Shown: positions 37,406-49,369 of the stretch, one piece after another
How positions within the stretch are numbered: the first letter of the stretch is position 1
Layout of the letters: each line of letters begins with the position of its first letter
Assembly (NCBI RefSeq): GCF_963676685.1
Contig: NC_092344.1
Span: 101,276,749-101,340,748 of the forward strand
Direction: 5' to 3'
From: Mytilus edulis
Taxonomy: Eukaryota > Mollusca > Bivalvia > Mytilida > Mytilidae
DNA length: 64,000 nucleotides
Made by a program: the position numbers and the translations under genes
The notes under the pieces: generated by a model
Told to the model about the DNA's origin: nothing
The model's input: the letters and a program-made list of their open reading frames with translations, nothing else
The model's database searches: none

Positions 37406-38003
37406 CAGAGACCCGAAACGATCGATGGATAAAGTATAAATTTTATTGGAGTTTAATTTTTCATGGATTTTGGACTTATTGCCTCTGAAGTTGACCGACC
37501 GTTCCTGATGAATTCTGATATGCCGCCATGATGCTGAACACTTTTCAGTGTTTTCAAAAGGTTATAGCTGACCTTTTATTATAATACCAACATTTAAATT
37601 GTATTTTTGAACTGAAAAACAGACCAGGTCTCGTCTCATGTACTGTCTTTGTGATGTATTAGTGAATGTCTACATGTATTCCATTTTCAACCAGAAAGCA
37701 CGTGAGATTTATTTCATCGCGTCATACATTATCTTATTTCTGTAACATTTGGATCCTGTTAATATTGCTATTTTAAAATGAGTAATTAATTGACATTATT
37801 CAACTTGTATCGGTGATAACTGTATCGCCATGCATACTCAAGTTCCGATTTCATCCAAAGAACCATTTTTTACTGTTGACCCAGATTTATATTTATCCGT
37901 TGAACTACACGTGTTATGTGTATTGCTTATGTTGACTGTATTGCTGTTGTGTTTCATTCCGCCGTAACCTATATTTGACTCTTTAAAAACGTAATTATAT
38001 TTA

Positions 38004-38307
38004 GGGAGCTACCATATGATTTTTAGGGGGGGGGGGGGTAGGATGAAAAATTTTGTCCTGCATGTTTTTTAGCTGTAATCTCTGTCCTGCCTTTTTATTT
38101 TTCACTCTGTTTGGTCCTGCTGTATTTTTTTAGTTTATCCTGACTTTTTTTTACCTAAATTGTCGTCCTGACTTTTTTTTTGGCAATTGTCTCATCCTGC
38201 CTTTTTTTTTCTCTCAAAACTCCTGTCCTGCCTATTTTTTTTAAATTTCATCCTAGCCCCCCCCCCCCCCCCCCCCCCCCCCAAATAAAAATCAAATGAT
38301 AGCTCCC
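38004..38307. mobile_element. PIF/Harbinger-like MITE, copy 1
   Basis: TIR GGGAGCTACCATATGATTTT with a complementary right end, flanked by TTA at 38001-38003 and 38308-38310. A 3-bp TWA duplication is typical of PIF/Harbinger. Arms end in a long G-run and a C-run of about 26. The interior repeats a TCCTGCCTTTTTTT unit about eight times. Confidence 0.8.
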
Positions 38308-38650
38308 TTACTGTACTGTGTTTTGGTGATAACTGTATGGTTTCGAAGAGTTCCAAGAAGACCTAATTGTAAGAAAAGCTGATGAATTTATTCTGTACGA
38401 GAACATTTTATTTTTAACTACATGTATGTTGATTTTATGAATTTAGATACTTTTCATGCTAATTTTGTACTGCGTTATTTGTTTACTTTGAATTTAAGCT
38501 GATGTGAATGTGTTTATCATTTAGCGGTGTGATATTTATCATAAATAAAACCTTATTAAATGTAAGAGTTTAAGGTCTTTAATGATACTATCAAATTTGT
38601 ATTCAGCTATTTATAATAACAGTTTGTCTAGTAGGAAATGCCATTAATAT

Positions 38651-38872
38651 CACAGGCACTTGTCTCAGAAAAAAAAATTTCTGTATACCTTAATATAACA
38701 CAAGGAACTTAACTAAATTTTTTGAAAAAATGTCCCGAATTTCCGTTATTTTTCGATTTCTCGGTTTTCAAACCTACTTAAAACTTATTATGCCGTAAAT
38801 CTTAGTTAAATACCTTGTGTTATATTATGGTATATAGGGGGGGGGGGGGGAATACTGAGACAAGTGCCTGTG
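38651..38872. mobile_element. foldback MITE, possibly hAT-type
   Basis: Left CACAGGCACTTGTCTCAG is exactly complementary to the right end. Inside, TATACCTTAATATAACACAA mirrors TTGTGTTATATTATGGTATA. Flanks ATTAATAT and AATAATAT could be an 8-bp duplication with one mismatch, which would fit hAT. A G-run of 14 is present in the right arm. Confidence 0.7.
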
Positions 38873-39109
38873 AATAATATATGTGTATCACTGTAATTGT
38901 GTGAAAGTAATGCGTGCCTAAGGTCATCCGAGGGAGGAGTCCGAGATGCCACATTTTCGGTTTTGCAGCGTTGATACGTTTGTTTTAAAATGGTTACCAG
39001 AGTGTCGAGAGATGAACTTTATTCATGTGAACTTTCAATTTTGGAAATTATATTGTATTTTTTTATAACACATAAACATATTGACCATTGTAAAAACTTA
39101 GTAAATTTT

Positions 39110-40330
39110 TGTTTCATGGGCGAGATGTATTTTGTATTTATTTTTGTGACGTCATCGTTGTCCGATTAAAATGTAGAAATGGAAGCTGACGTGTTTTTAT
39201 ATGTCCGTATGTAATCGCCTCCATCCATGCTACAAGAGCTATTCCCCTAGTCTGTAATACTTTGAACTAATTGTCAGTAACTGCGAGTACTCTCAGATCT
39301 GAACAAGTGTCTTTTTGTTGTTGGGATGTACAAGTACCCGCCCACGTCCACTTAAATTTTAACCAGAAATCCATTTGATGTGAACGGATTGATAATTTAG
39401 TCTTAGGTGTAATATTTTTTTATTAGTTGTTAGAGGCTTTGAACTAGCTGTCAGTAACTGCGAGTACTCTCAGATGGGTCAATATCTTTAAGTGTTTTTA
39501 CATAGGCGGTAATGGTAACGTTTTTTCCTGTAGCTCAGTCCATATCGTAAACTTGGATATGTAAGATAGCTCGTTTCGAAGCTGACATTTTCACATATGT
39601 GGTTAAATTTTTGGGGTACGAAGTGAGAACTTTTCCCGTAAATTAGCATACCCCGAACATCCTTTCGTGATGCGGCTCCTTGTGTTAAAATATCCCCTTT
39701 TTAACACAATAAGTTCTTTGCAAATTTAATACTTTGAACACATTTAATAGCTCCGTAGTTTTTACACATTTATTCTATGTTCCACTACTTTCCTAATCAT
39801 CACAAATGGTTAAGCTCAGTCATTTGTAAAAAACAAAGAAACATGTCCAATATCACTACACAGAGATTTTTTCTTCACACGTGACTTTTGAGTTCCTCAT
39901 TTCGAGGCGTATTAGGGATGTTGTCCCAGATATGTGTACTTAGTGTCTTTTTGTTGTTGGGATATACCCGCCCACGTCCACTCGAATTTTATCCATTTGA
40001 AAAGCCTTTTTTAACTGATTTTCATAGTTCGTTCTTATGTAGTACTGTTACACCACTGTCCCAGGTTAGGGGGTCCCTCACTTGTTTAACCCCGCCACAT
40101 TCTAATCTTTTTAATTTTTTTTTGTACATAAATTAGGCCGTTAGTTTTCTCGTTTCAATTGTTTTACAATGTCATTTCGGTGCCTTTTATAGCTGACTAT
40201 GCGGTATGGGCTTTGCTCCTTGTTAAATGCCGCACGATGGCCCATATTTGTTAGTTTCTGTGTAATTTTGGTCTCTTGTGGAGAGTTGTCTCATTGGCAA
40301 TTATACCACATCTATTTTTTTATACTATCT
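39110..40330 (+). repeat. cluster of family 1 modules
   Basis: The GTGACGTCATCGTTG module (39147), two ACTGCGAGTACTCTCAGATC modules (39280, 39458), two GTTGTTGGGATATAC/ACCCGCCCACGTCC modules (39320, 39950), then a full family 1 3' half (40060-40315) with CTATGCGGTATGGGCTTTGC. The structure looks like several nested or tandem insertions. Confidence 0.65.
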
Positions 40331-42589
40331 ATCAACTTTGAGTGTTTTTTTCTCGTATATTTCAAAAGTATAAGATCTGATTACTCTCTGGAAAAACAAT
40401 AAGCAATTAACACATAACGGAGAATTAAGCCTATATATCTAACCTATAGTTTCAAAAGATAAAGTAGAAACCTCACTTTCAAACGAAATGAGAGAATTTG
40501 TCCACTTTGTAAAGCTTGTCTTGGGGATGTGTACCACTATATATGTATATGTACCAATTATAAAGTAAAAGATTTAAGGGGGAAGTTCATACCTCCATAT
40601 TATTTAAAATATCCAAACGTTAAAAAAGTACTGGGCATGCTTAAATATTGTAATAATAATGTGCTGTCTAAGCTGTCAATTTTTATTCAAAAGGTAGAAA
40701 AGATGCTTATCTGATTTAAAACTGCAATAAACAAAGATTTATCTCTGAAGATGTATAATTTAAAAATGTATACTGTATGTATTATGAAATATGTTGTGAT
40801 TTATATTGTGCATAAAATGCTCCTGTTACGCAGTCTTCTGCGGCTGAGTTTTCTTTAATAAACTATGAAACTATGAAATACCATACGTCATCATCTATTT
40901 AGCGGATATTACCAAGTTGTTGTAAATCCCGATTAAATATTAGACACGATGACCAGCTATTAACAATAGCCATGTCCGTAGAAAACCTGGAGAAACTAAT
41001 ATCCCCTACTTTCACATTCATACCAATTTAAAAATGGCTTGCGACTGAAGAAACAACAGCGGATTAGGACCCTCTGCAAATGAAGCCCAAGCTTTCTGGA
41101 GGGGAAACATACCCCCATTAATTACAAGTCAATATCCCTAACCAGTACATGGAACATGTTGTTACCATTAAAATATTGTCTCACTTGGAAAACCCTTATT
41201 TGTCGTAAAAGTTTAGCATGGTTTCAAAAATCATGATTCAGATACCGCGTCAGGTTTGGAATCAGTCTGATTCTTATTATTAAATTTCAATACATTTATT
41301 AAAAATAACCTAAACAATAACACTTGTATGTATAATCATATCCTTTGCAATAGATTATTGAACCAGTTACATCTGCAAAATATCCTGGATTCAATGTCTT
41401 GTAGCCATGTTCACATGTGAAACGACGATTAAACAAGACGGACATATCCAAACTTTTAATATAGTTATACGCATAGGTGGTATGATTGCCAATGAGATAA
41501 CTACCAACAAGCGATATCTAGCAACTAATAAATATCCATACGTCTTCGTCAATGGGGAATTTCCATACCGCAGTGCAAACTGATGAAACAAAGTCCCCGA
41601 AATGACAAACTTAAACCAATTCACACGAGAAAACTTAACGACATGACATGCTTTCAGTTACAGGCTCTTGGTTTCAGACAGGGGAATACTAAGTATATAG
41701 AATGTGTCGGGCTTCGACATTTTTCCGGTAGCTAGTCAAACTTTAATAAGAACTTTAAAAAATTAAATACCAGGTGAAGGATGAAAGACGAATAAACGTT
41801 TAAAATACGTCTCACCAAGTAAGCTTGACACACATTGTCAGTACTTAGGATGTTTTAACATTTCTAACATATAAACCTATTGCACTGAAAATATTTCTAC
41901 TTGATATTTGTCGGGAAAATTAATTTTCCAGTGTTGCTTTTGTGTTGAAATATTAACAATCTTCTAAGATATCAAATTTGATTTTATTGCACCGTGCTGG
42001 TTTTTTTTCCAGCGGTGAATGAAACTATTCTATAGACATGTAGTATAATTGCATATGATTGATTTCATCAGATGTTCATCATTACTTTTACTGCTTTGAA
42101 TTACTGATGTAAATATATTTGAGTACTTCTGCTATGTAGCAATCAATATAAAGAAATACTCTTGTATTTTTTTGTTTTGTTTCATTTTTTCATTTCAGTG
42201 TTTTATGGTGCATGCATAGTATGAAACGCGTATCTTGTCGATGCGTGCTTTGTCGCCCCTTTTGGTTTTCACGTACCCTTATTGGTCTCTTTTTGTCGAA
42301 TTAGGAGATTTGAACATTGGCAAACTAAATGGCCTCTGCTGATCATTCATGGCAATTATACAATTTGGATTATTCAAAAATATTTTGGTTTGTATTACAG
42401 TATTTATAATTGTCTATTTCATTTGAAAATTAAATAAAAATTTCAATCTGATTAAGATGTTATTTGTTTTTATTTGATATTTTTCAAAGATATATTTTCT
42501 ACGGAGAGCAAGCAACTGGTTGCCATTACAACAGGTCACATTATTCGTGATTTTTACAATGGAAAGGATAACAAAAATGGTTAAGCTTC
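40331..42589. other. gene-poor interval
   Basis: AT-rich sequence with one minus-strand family 1 fragment (41450-41640). A 61-aa frame at 40529-40714 reads MYHYICICTNYKVKDLRGKF and could be a decayed mobile-element 3' end, since ACTGCAATAAACAAAGATTT follows its stop, but I cannot name it. Confidence 0.45.
41450..41645 (-). repeat. interspersed repeat family 1 (3' half, minus orientation)
   Basis: Reverse strand reads GTCATTTCGGGGAC, CTGCGGTATGGAAATTCCCC and ATTGGCAATCATACCACC. Confidence 0.65.
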
Positions 42590-42910
42590 TAGAAATTCAA
42601 TATCAAGAAGATAAGAAATACGCATAGTTTAAGACAACTTCAAACGTGTCTTTTGAAGGGAGAGACTGGAATAACAATAAGCAAGACGCATAGAGCAATT
42701 GCTAAGAGTAGAAGGATAATAAAACTGTTGAAATAAACTATCAAAGGGAGATTTTCAGGTAAACAAGTCTGGTAAAAAACTATTTTTAAAAATAATAAAC
42801 AATATAGCTGATACAGGATACCGAGTTGTCAACTTGGATTGTTTACAAAAATTGATTTTGAGATAACATGACACGCACGCTATATCAGGCGGAAACTCGG
42901 TTGAATAGAA
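42590..42910 (+). pseudogene. N-terminal relic of a Mutator-like transposase (copy 1)
   Basis: Plus-strand frames contain TISKTHRAIAKSRRIIKLL and then GYRVVNLDCLQKLI. The first matches RIIKKHRAISNTRRIIKLL upstream of copy 2 (minus strand, 52870-53080); the second matches GYRIVNQDCLESHV in copy 3. Stops interrupt both. The catalytic part was not found downstream, so this is a fragment, possibly extending to about 43600. Confidence 0.55.
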
Positions 42911-44565
42911 CAAAAGAATCGAAGCTCTTTGTTAGAGAACGCGGCAAATGCTTACTGTAATGTTTACTATAGTAACACAAAAATTAAAAGTTAATAGAAA
43001 CAAATAAAATGACAATTTTCTTCTCAATAACGAAGTGTTATATATTAAAAACACCATTTGCATAAGGTTTCAATTTATCTATTACATAGTTAAGCAGAAC
43101 AATTAGATATCAAGTCGATGATATGGGTATCTATCAAGTTGGATGTAGAAAATGCATAACTTCCGATTTTTTGGAAAAAATTAACATGCACGGACGGAGA
43201 ACATATCAATCTATTAGTTCAGTTATTTTCGTGTCTGCCCTTTCATTATGTAACTCAAGAAAAAATTCTAAAAAATGGGTAACAATAGTATCAAAAGGAA
43301 AAAATCGAGTGCACCTCTTTATGTTAAGGCGTGTTTGAGTTGAATATTTTGTCTTGAAAACGTACAAAGCAAGAATATTTGATACATCATCTCTCTTCAG
43401 AATCTATCATTTTTATATATCAAAGCTACAGGTTGACTTTATAACATAAAAAATTCACAGTACTAAAAGATGAAATATAAGGGTCAAGTGAAATACCTAT
43501 CGAATGAATCATAAAAACAGAGTAGGTGTGTTCATATAGCTGTCTTTTTACTAAAAGTACTTGAGGACAGTCTTTCAAGTTTGATGATGAAAATGCATAT
43601 CTTCGAAAGAAAAAAAATTGTGTGTGATAACTAAGGTTTATAGTCTTCAACCACAAAACAAATCTAGTCTGCCCTTCGACGAATAAAATTTTTTTAAATG
43701 TTTATGAATTTTCAAAAATTCCGCCTGACAACCGATTAGACAATAGTTTTAAGTTGAATCAATGCAGACAGGATCACGAACTGATGCTCATTAGCTAGTA
43801 CATGTAGATACATTTGTCTTTTAAAATACAACTGACATATAAAGATCGTAATAGTGCTATGTGAATACATTTATCGGTTTAAACTTTTCAAGAGCAAAAT
43901 TGGCAGCGCGTCATCCCTTCAATGTCTTCCATTTCTACGATTGTGAAAATTAACTGGCGTAATAGGGAGATAATTTTGACGAAGTAGAATCCTGACTGAT
44001 CTATAATAAAGTTCCGGGTCAAATCCAATACCGATATCAATAGTATATTCACCTGTTACCTATTATCTTGTCTGTACGTTCCGCATCCGACAGGCGCACC
44101 ACCAAACGGTGTATTTAGGATTTTGCTATTTACACGGGTCAAAATCACAGGGTTGACACTACTAAATTCAATCATTGTCAAATTGTTCCCTATTGTAGTA
44201 TTTTAAAATGGTTAGACTTTCTAAAATAACAATACGAATACTAACAATCTGGACTTAAAATAACGCGCGTAGGTACAGTTTTCAATTTGTTCGCGGGCAT
44301 GACGTAAAACATTGAATAAAAGAATTAAACTTAATTTATAACTAATATAGGACAATGCTGTTGATTAAAAATTACTCCATGATTCCAGGACCTTTTGTTT
44401 TCCAAATAATTAATATTACCAATAATTGATACGTTCAAGGTCGACGGGTTCAAACAGAAAGATTTTGAAAGCAGAGAAAATCTATGTATCTTATTATCGG
44501 CATGACTTTATCAGATGACAATACCAATACTAAAATAATGCTTACGCAAAGTTATAGGCTTTAAT

Positions 44566-44765
44566 TCAGTTCATATCACGGGTGTTTTCTAGTTTTGTAC
44601 GAAAAAGACAAAGAAAAGTCTCTAGCAAGTGCGGTTCCAATTGTTTTGGAATCAATCGTTGCTCATTATGCCTGCGAAATGTACTCGGTGTGGAAAGAAA
44701 CTTCATTTTGTATCGGTCCCAAAGTTGTTGGAGGAGTTGAGTTGGCACAAATCAAACAAATATCT
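44566..44765 (-). CDS. unrecognised small ORF
   Basis: A 60-65 codon frame of balanced composition (TQLLQQLWDRYKMKF, FRRHNEQRLIPKQLEPHLLE). No signal peptide, repeat or domain that I recognise. It may be an exon or a transposon fragment. It does not coincide with any repeat family noted here. Expression cannot be judged. Confidence 0.2.
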
Positions 44766-46439
44766 TGCGCATAAGAATGAGATGAGATAGTAAATTCATG
44801 AATATTAGTTTTATATGCATCAGTACAGTTAATACAAATGAATAGTTAAAACGCTATGTTTCCAACACTAAATTATACAAAGGGCCACAATTGAAAGCAT
44901 ACATTTTCCCTGTAGAAATCAAAAGAAGATAATTTTAAATGTCTCAACTTGATTTTTTTTTTATATAAAAGTGGAAGTTTAATATGGGCGGTAAAAATAA
45001 ATCTTCGACAATAATTGAGAAATCTATTAGCATAAATAAGCAGCGGTTACGCAGTGATAAATATACAGGAAGACCAAAATATAGATTGTCAAGCGTATTT
45101 CATCTTCAAAGTCTAGAAATATTTCTTTATGTGTAATATAGGCGAGTGATATGAGAGCCAAATTCACATTTTTAATGCACCTATCTAACACACGGCTAAA
45201 TTATATATCACTGGAAAGCTAAGAATGTGTACTTTCTAAATATCCCGGTCGTCAAAAGAAATAATGGTGCATTTTTTTTTTAAATCGAGGTCAAAGGTTA
45301 TGGGTGCAATTTCAATTCACGGATACTTCCAGTAGAAAAATCGAGTCAAAACAAATACAAAAATGAAACAATTTTATAGGAATGCTGTATTACTGTTGGG
45401 AAAATATATTTCTATCATAGTATTAATTATTTTTTGTTGATTTTATAAACGGTACCGCATGTTACGTAACGTTTTCTCTCGGAGTCTTTGAAAATCAACC
45501 ATTAAGTCACACAAATGTATCTGTAGTCGCCCTTGGATTATCTAAATCTTACAATACCTCCATATCATTTGATTGCACGTATTTACAAACATATATCTGC
45601 AAATTTGATATAAATAATCCGAAACAAAATATTTGAAGCAAGGGGAAAATATAACAAATGACGTATTTTTAATTGTTTAGAAAGTCCCTGGTTGAGCTGT
45701 ACATTAAAATTGAGGAAGCGTATGGTCTCCTGTTAGTTTGAAAGCCTACCAACCGCTTCAAGATCAGACAACCATAGGGCGGATTTTTTTTATTATTGTA
45801 GTGCAATATGTTGAGTCTGGATCATACCGCAATTTCATTTACATCACTAAATCAGATATGACAGACAAGAGTACTAACTAACATTACTAAAATGAGTAAA
45901 GTGCTACTAGTATATTTATATCAACAAATTGACAATTTTAATATAAAACATCAAAAGGAAAATATGACCACTCATTGTACGTTAAACTGTGTTTGATTTT
46001 ACTTTAGTCGACCGCCGTGTATATTGAGATATCTTATTAATCAAACAACACTTGACAAAGGAGTTTGTACTTATTTTAAATTACGCTAGTGATGAACTTC
46101 GGCTACTTTGGCACTACGTATTACTTTTTTATATCTTGTTTCACCGCTTCAAACGGAGGACAAGGTTATCCTAATATTGAACCTTTTATTTGGCTTTCTT
46201 ATGTTAAAATCCCGTTAGCGTATAATCTAAAAGATCGAAACGTCGGACCAATGGGTTGTAGGACCATTTAGGTGTCAAAATATTGCGCTATCGGAATATT
46301 ATAGCTTCATTTTAACTTGTAATCTCATCATTCTTATCGGTCAAAATATCCATACAAAGACAACTTCCTTGTCATGGGCATATACCAGTACAGCAGAGGT
46401 TTTGCGCAAAGCGGACATAAGATCTACTATATACAGATT

Positions 46440-46765
46440 GAATTAAAAATTTGAAATGGACATGAGGGATTTGTCAAAGAGACACCAACCCGTTCAAAAA
46501 GCAGACAACGGCAGAAGACCATCAATGGGTCATCAATGCAGCAAGAAACTCCCAAACCCGGAGGCGTTCTTCAGCTGGCCCCTAAACAAAAGTGTACTAG
46601 TTAGAAATGATAATGGACGTCATACTAAGCTTCGAAATAAACTCAAGAAATTAAAACAAAAAATCATACAAAAATAAGAAAGGCCAGAGGCTCCTGAATT
46701 GGGACAGGCGCAAAATTGCGGCGGGGTTAAACGTGTTTTTGCAATCTCAATCCTCCCCCCTACGT
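46440..46765 (-). repeat. interspersed repeat family 2 (minus orientation, nested)
   Basis: Reverse strand: GAGGATTGAGATTGC, TTTAACCCCGCCGCAATTTT, GAGCCTCTGGCCTTTCTTA and AACGCCTCCGGGTTTGGGAG. Inserted in the unclassified element. Confidence 0.75.
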
Positions 46766-47219
46766 GAACAGTTCAAATCTTGTAGAAAGTTGGATAACAT
46801 CATACCAGACCGATATTGCCTTTTAACCAACCAAAGTCATACGGAGAACTTTTATTGTTTCTGTAGTTAGGTCGAAAATGTCTTGGATAAAATTTTGACC
46901 CCCAGAAGAAAAATAATGCCATGTAGAATGTATGCCCCATTTTCAATTTTTCTTATCTGTTGATCAGTCAAACTTGTTAATAGTTATCAAAGGTGTGTCC
47001 ACAAATACGGTGCATTTGTAATGATAAATCTAAATGAAAAAAAGTTAAAAAGAATAAGACAAAATTTTAGAGCTACTGTATACAATATTGGATGTACCTT
47101 GGCCTTGTTGAGGCTTTATACATGTACATTGTAACTATAAATTGACCATATATTTTTAGTATTTGTTGAAGCTGATAATATGTTATTAAGTTTTCTCGGC
47201 GGCGATCCTCGGGCATAAA

Positions 47220-48298
47220 TTAATTTATTAAAGTTGTTAACCAGAATACTTCCTTGTGCACAGGCACGTCATCTTTAATCGTCGAAATGTTAGTAAAAGC
47301 TGTTTTATGTTCAGAATAAAATAGCTCTTTACTTTCTGACTTCAAATTTTGTAGCATATATTTAGCGATGCAAGCTCGATGGTATACAGATTTAATAGTA
47401 AAATTATCATGAGTTATTTTGTAAATCAGATCATTACGTCCACTTGTATTTTTGTCCATCTGATGAGTTGAGCCTTTTTCAACTGATTTTTATAGTTCGT
47501 TCTTATGTTGTACTGTTATACCACTGTCCCAGGTTAGGGGAGGGTTGGGATCCCGCTAACATGTTTAACCCCGCCACATTATTTATGTATGTGCCTGTCC
47601 GAAGTTAGGAGCCTGTAATTCAGTGGTTGTCGTTTGTTTATGTGTTACATATTTGTTTTTCGTTCATTTTTTTTTACATAAATAAGGCCGTTAGTTTTCT
47701 CGTTTGAATTGTTTTACATTGTCTTATCCGGACCTTTTATAGCTGACTATGCGGTATGGGCTTTGCTCATTGTTGAAGGCCGTACGGTGACCTATAGTTG
47801 TTAATGTTTGTGTCATTTTGGTCTTTTGTGGATAGTTGTCTCATTGGCAATCATACCACATCTTCTTTTTTTATATATTGTAGGAGATATATGTATTAAC
47901 ACTCAATACAGCTTGGGTTTGCTACTCAGAGTTTACCTTATGAAGTTGCGTAACCTGCTTATAGGCTTTATACATTTGCAAAATATACAAACAGACAAAT
48001 CAGAATGAGTTGTAGATCTACTGCCCTCGTTGATATATGAGAAGAGACTGGTCGGTAGAATTGGTACATGTAGTACAAAGTCTTTGTACAGACAAAACAG
48101 AAGATGATAGGTTGTACTTACTTTTGAAATATTCATAGCAACTCTTATGATATTTTGTATTTTCAAATAGGATGTTTTTATTTTTTTCATATTCATCGAC
48201 CAGTCTGTAAACTTCATCTTTTCGTTTTCCCACTGCGGCAATACAACTGTATCTTCATTTAAGTGTTTAACTACATAGTTTCTATGTAGTAAATACAT
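47220..48298 (-). pseudogene. split reading frame of the unclassified element, duplicated YHxxC zinc-binding-like modules
   Basis: Upstream piece (48298-47933) includes VYRLVDEYEKNKNILFEN, then TKYHKSCYEYFKSKYNL, and CTTC. Downstream piece (about 47440-47220) includes LIYKITHDNFTIKSVYHRAC and IAKYMLQNLKSE. Both have the layout (K)DxxYxxxxx-FxxxYHxxCxxxY, so they look like two modules of one protein. A family 1 repeat (47430-47875) now separates them, and the first piece also shifts frame near 48233. I do not recognise the superfamily. Resemblance to mobile-element ORFs of cnidarians and molluscs with similar YHxxC repeats is from memory only. Confidence 0.5.
47430..47875 (+). repeat. interspersed repeat family 1 (nested)
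   Basis: Nearly intact copy: GTTCGTTCTTATGTTGTACT, GGGTTGGGATCCCGCTAACA, CTATGCGGTATGGGCTTTGC and GTTGTCTCATTGGCAATCAT. It interrupts the transposon reading frame. Confidence 0.8.
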
Positions 48299-49369
48299 GA
48301 CAGACTATGCATCTGTGTCAATGAATGGATAGTTTTTGCTCTTTAGCATAGGAAGGGTTTCATTGTGAACTGGACTGTGAAAATTTGACATGACTCGGAA
48401 GATTTTCTACAATTTTCCGATACGATTCCTTATTTAGAAATGGGTGAATTCTACAGAACTCAAAAACTATGTTTTACTTTGATTTGATCTTATTTTCGGA
48501 CGATTTTATATATATTTAAGCTCCACTGAAGTTCAAGATAGAAATAGAACCGTTTAAATATGATTTATCGTACTCTAAAAGCACTATAAGTACACGGAAA
48601 TCGACTAATATATTCAGTAAAAAAGGATAACGAAATAGATAAGGGATTCCGGAAACTATAGTGATGTTACCCAACATCATAAAATTACAGAAATTCGTGA
48701 TTTTAAGAAATGTTGAGATAAAGTCTTGATCTTGAATGAAAAAACGATAGCTGATGAGTGATTTGGTGTGTTCTAAAACGGATAAAGTGCAAAAACACTA
48801 AATAAGAAATTTAATTGTAGATCCGAAAAGGTCAGGATTTTGAAAATTTTCGTACAAAATGTCAAATATTTAGAAGGAATGCAAAAGCATGCGGAGTTAT
48901 AGTTGTAAATATTGTTTTTCATTTTTTTAAGAATCTAATTCACTTAATTATTCTGTCTAAAAGAAGAGATACGACTAATTTCTTTTGCTTGAAAAACATG
49001 TCGTATTTTTACAATTTTCAATTAATTTCTGAAATAAACGTCAATTTTACAAAAATTGCACCGTACGATTTTGTGACGACCGGGCAAAAATCAAAGTTAA
49101 ATCATTATTCTTTCATTTAAAAAAGAAATTAGCCGTGTGTTAGGTGGGTGAATTAAAGTCCTTAACTAGACGTCTTTTTCTAATATTACACTCGCCTAAT
49201 ATCTCCAGTGGACAAAGCCACAATTATTTCAAGTAAAATTAAAAAAAATGCATCGCTGTAGTAGTATAAATATTCAAGTATTTAAGTACAATCTAGGCTT
49301 TGATTTTTTGGGAAATGGAAGTACACGCGGAAGATTATTCCTACGTGTCAAAAAGGCCAAATAAGAGCA

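Larger units (their letters stand above)
45140..49197 (-). mobile_element. unclassified 4.06-kb DNA transposon with imperfect TIRs
   Basis: Left AGGCGAGTGATATGAGAGCC and the reverse strand of the right end AGGCGAGTGTAATATTAG begin inverted arms. The arms re-align at CACCTATCTAACACACGGCT / CACCCACCTAACACACGGCT and again at CCCGGTCGTCA. Flanks AATAT (45135-45139 and 49198-49202) may be a 5-bp duplication, although AT-rich context weakens this. Inside are minus-strand remnants of a protein with YHxxC motifs (47220-47459, 47933-48298) plus nested family 1 and family 2 repeats. Confidence 0.7.

Noticed and set aside
42889..43735. possible TIR pair TCAGGCGGAA at both ends of an 850-bp segment
   Set aside because: Only 10 bp match, flanks share no duplication, and the left end lies inside the Mutator-like relic copy 1.
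46456..46677. 73-aa frame MDMRDLSKRHQPVQKADNGR, resembling a basic protein
   Set aside because: Reverse of an interspersed family 2 repeat; a similar frame appears in the other minus-oriented copy at 57172.
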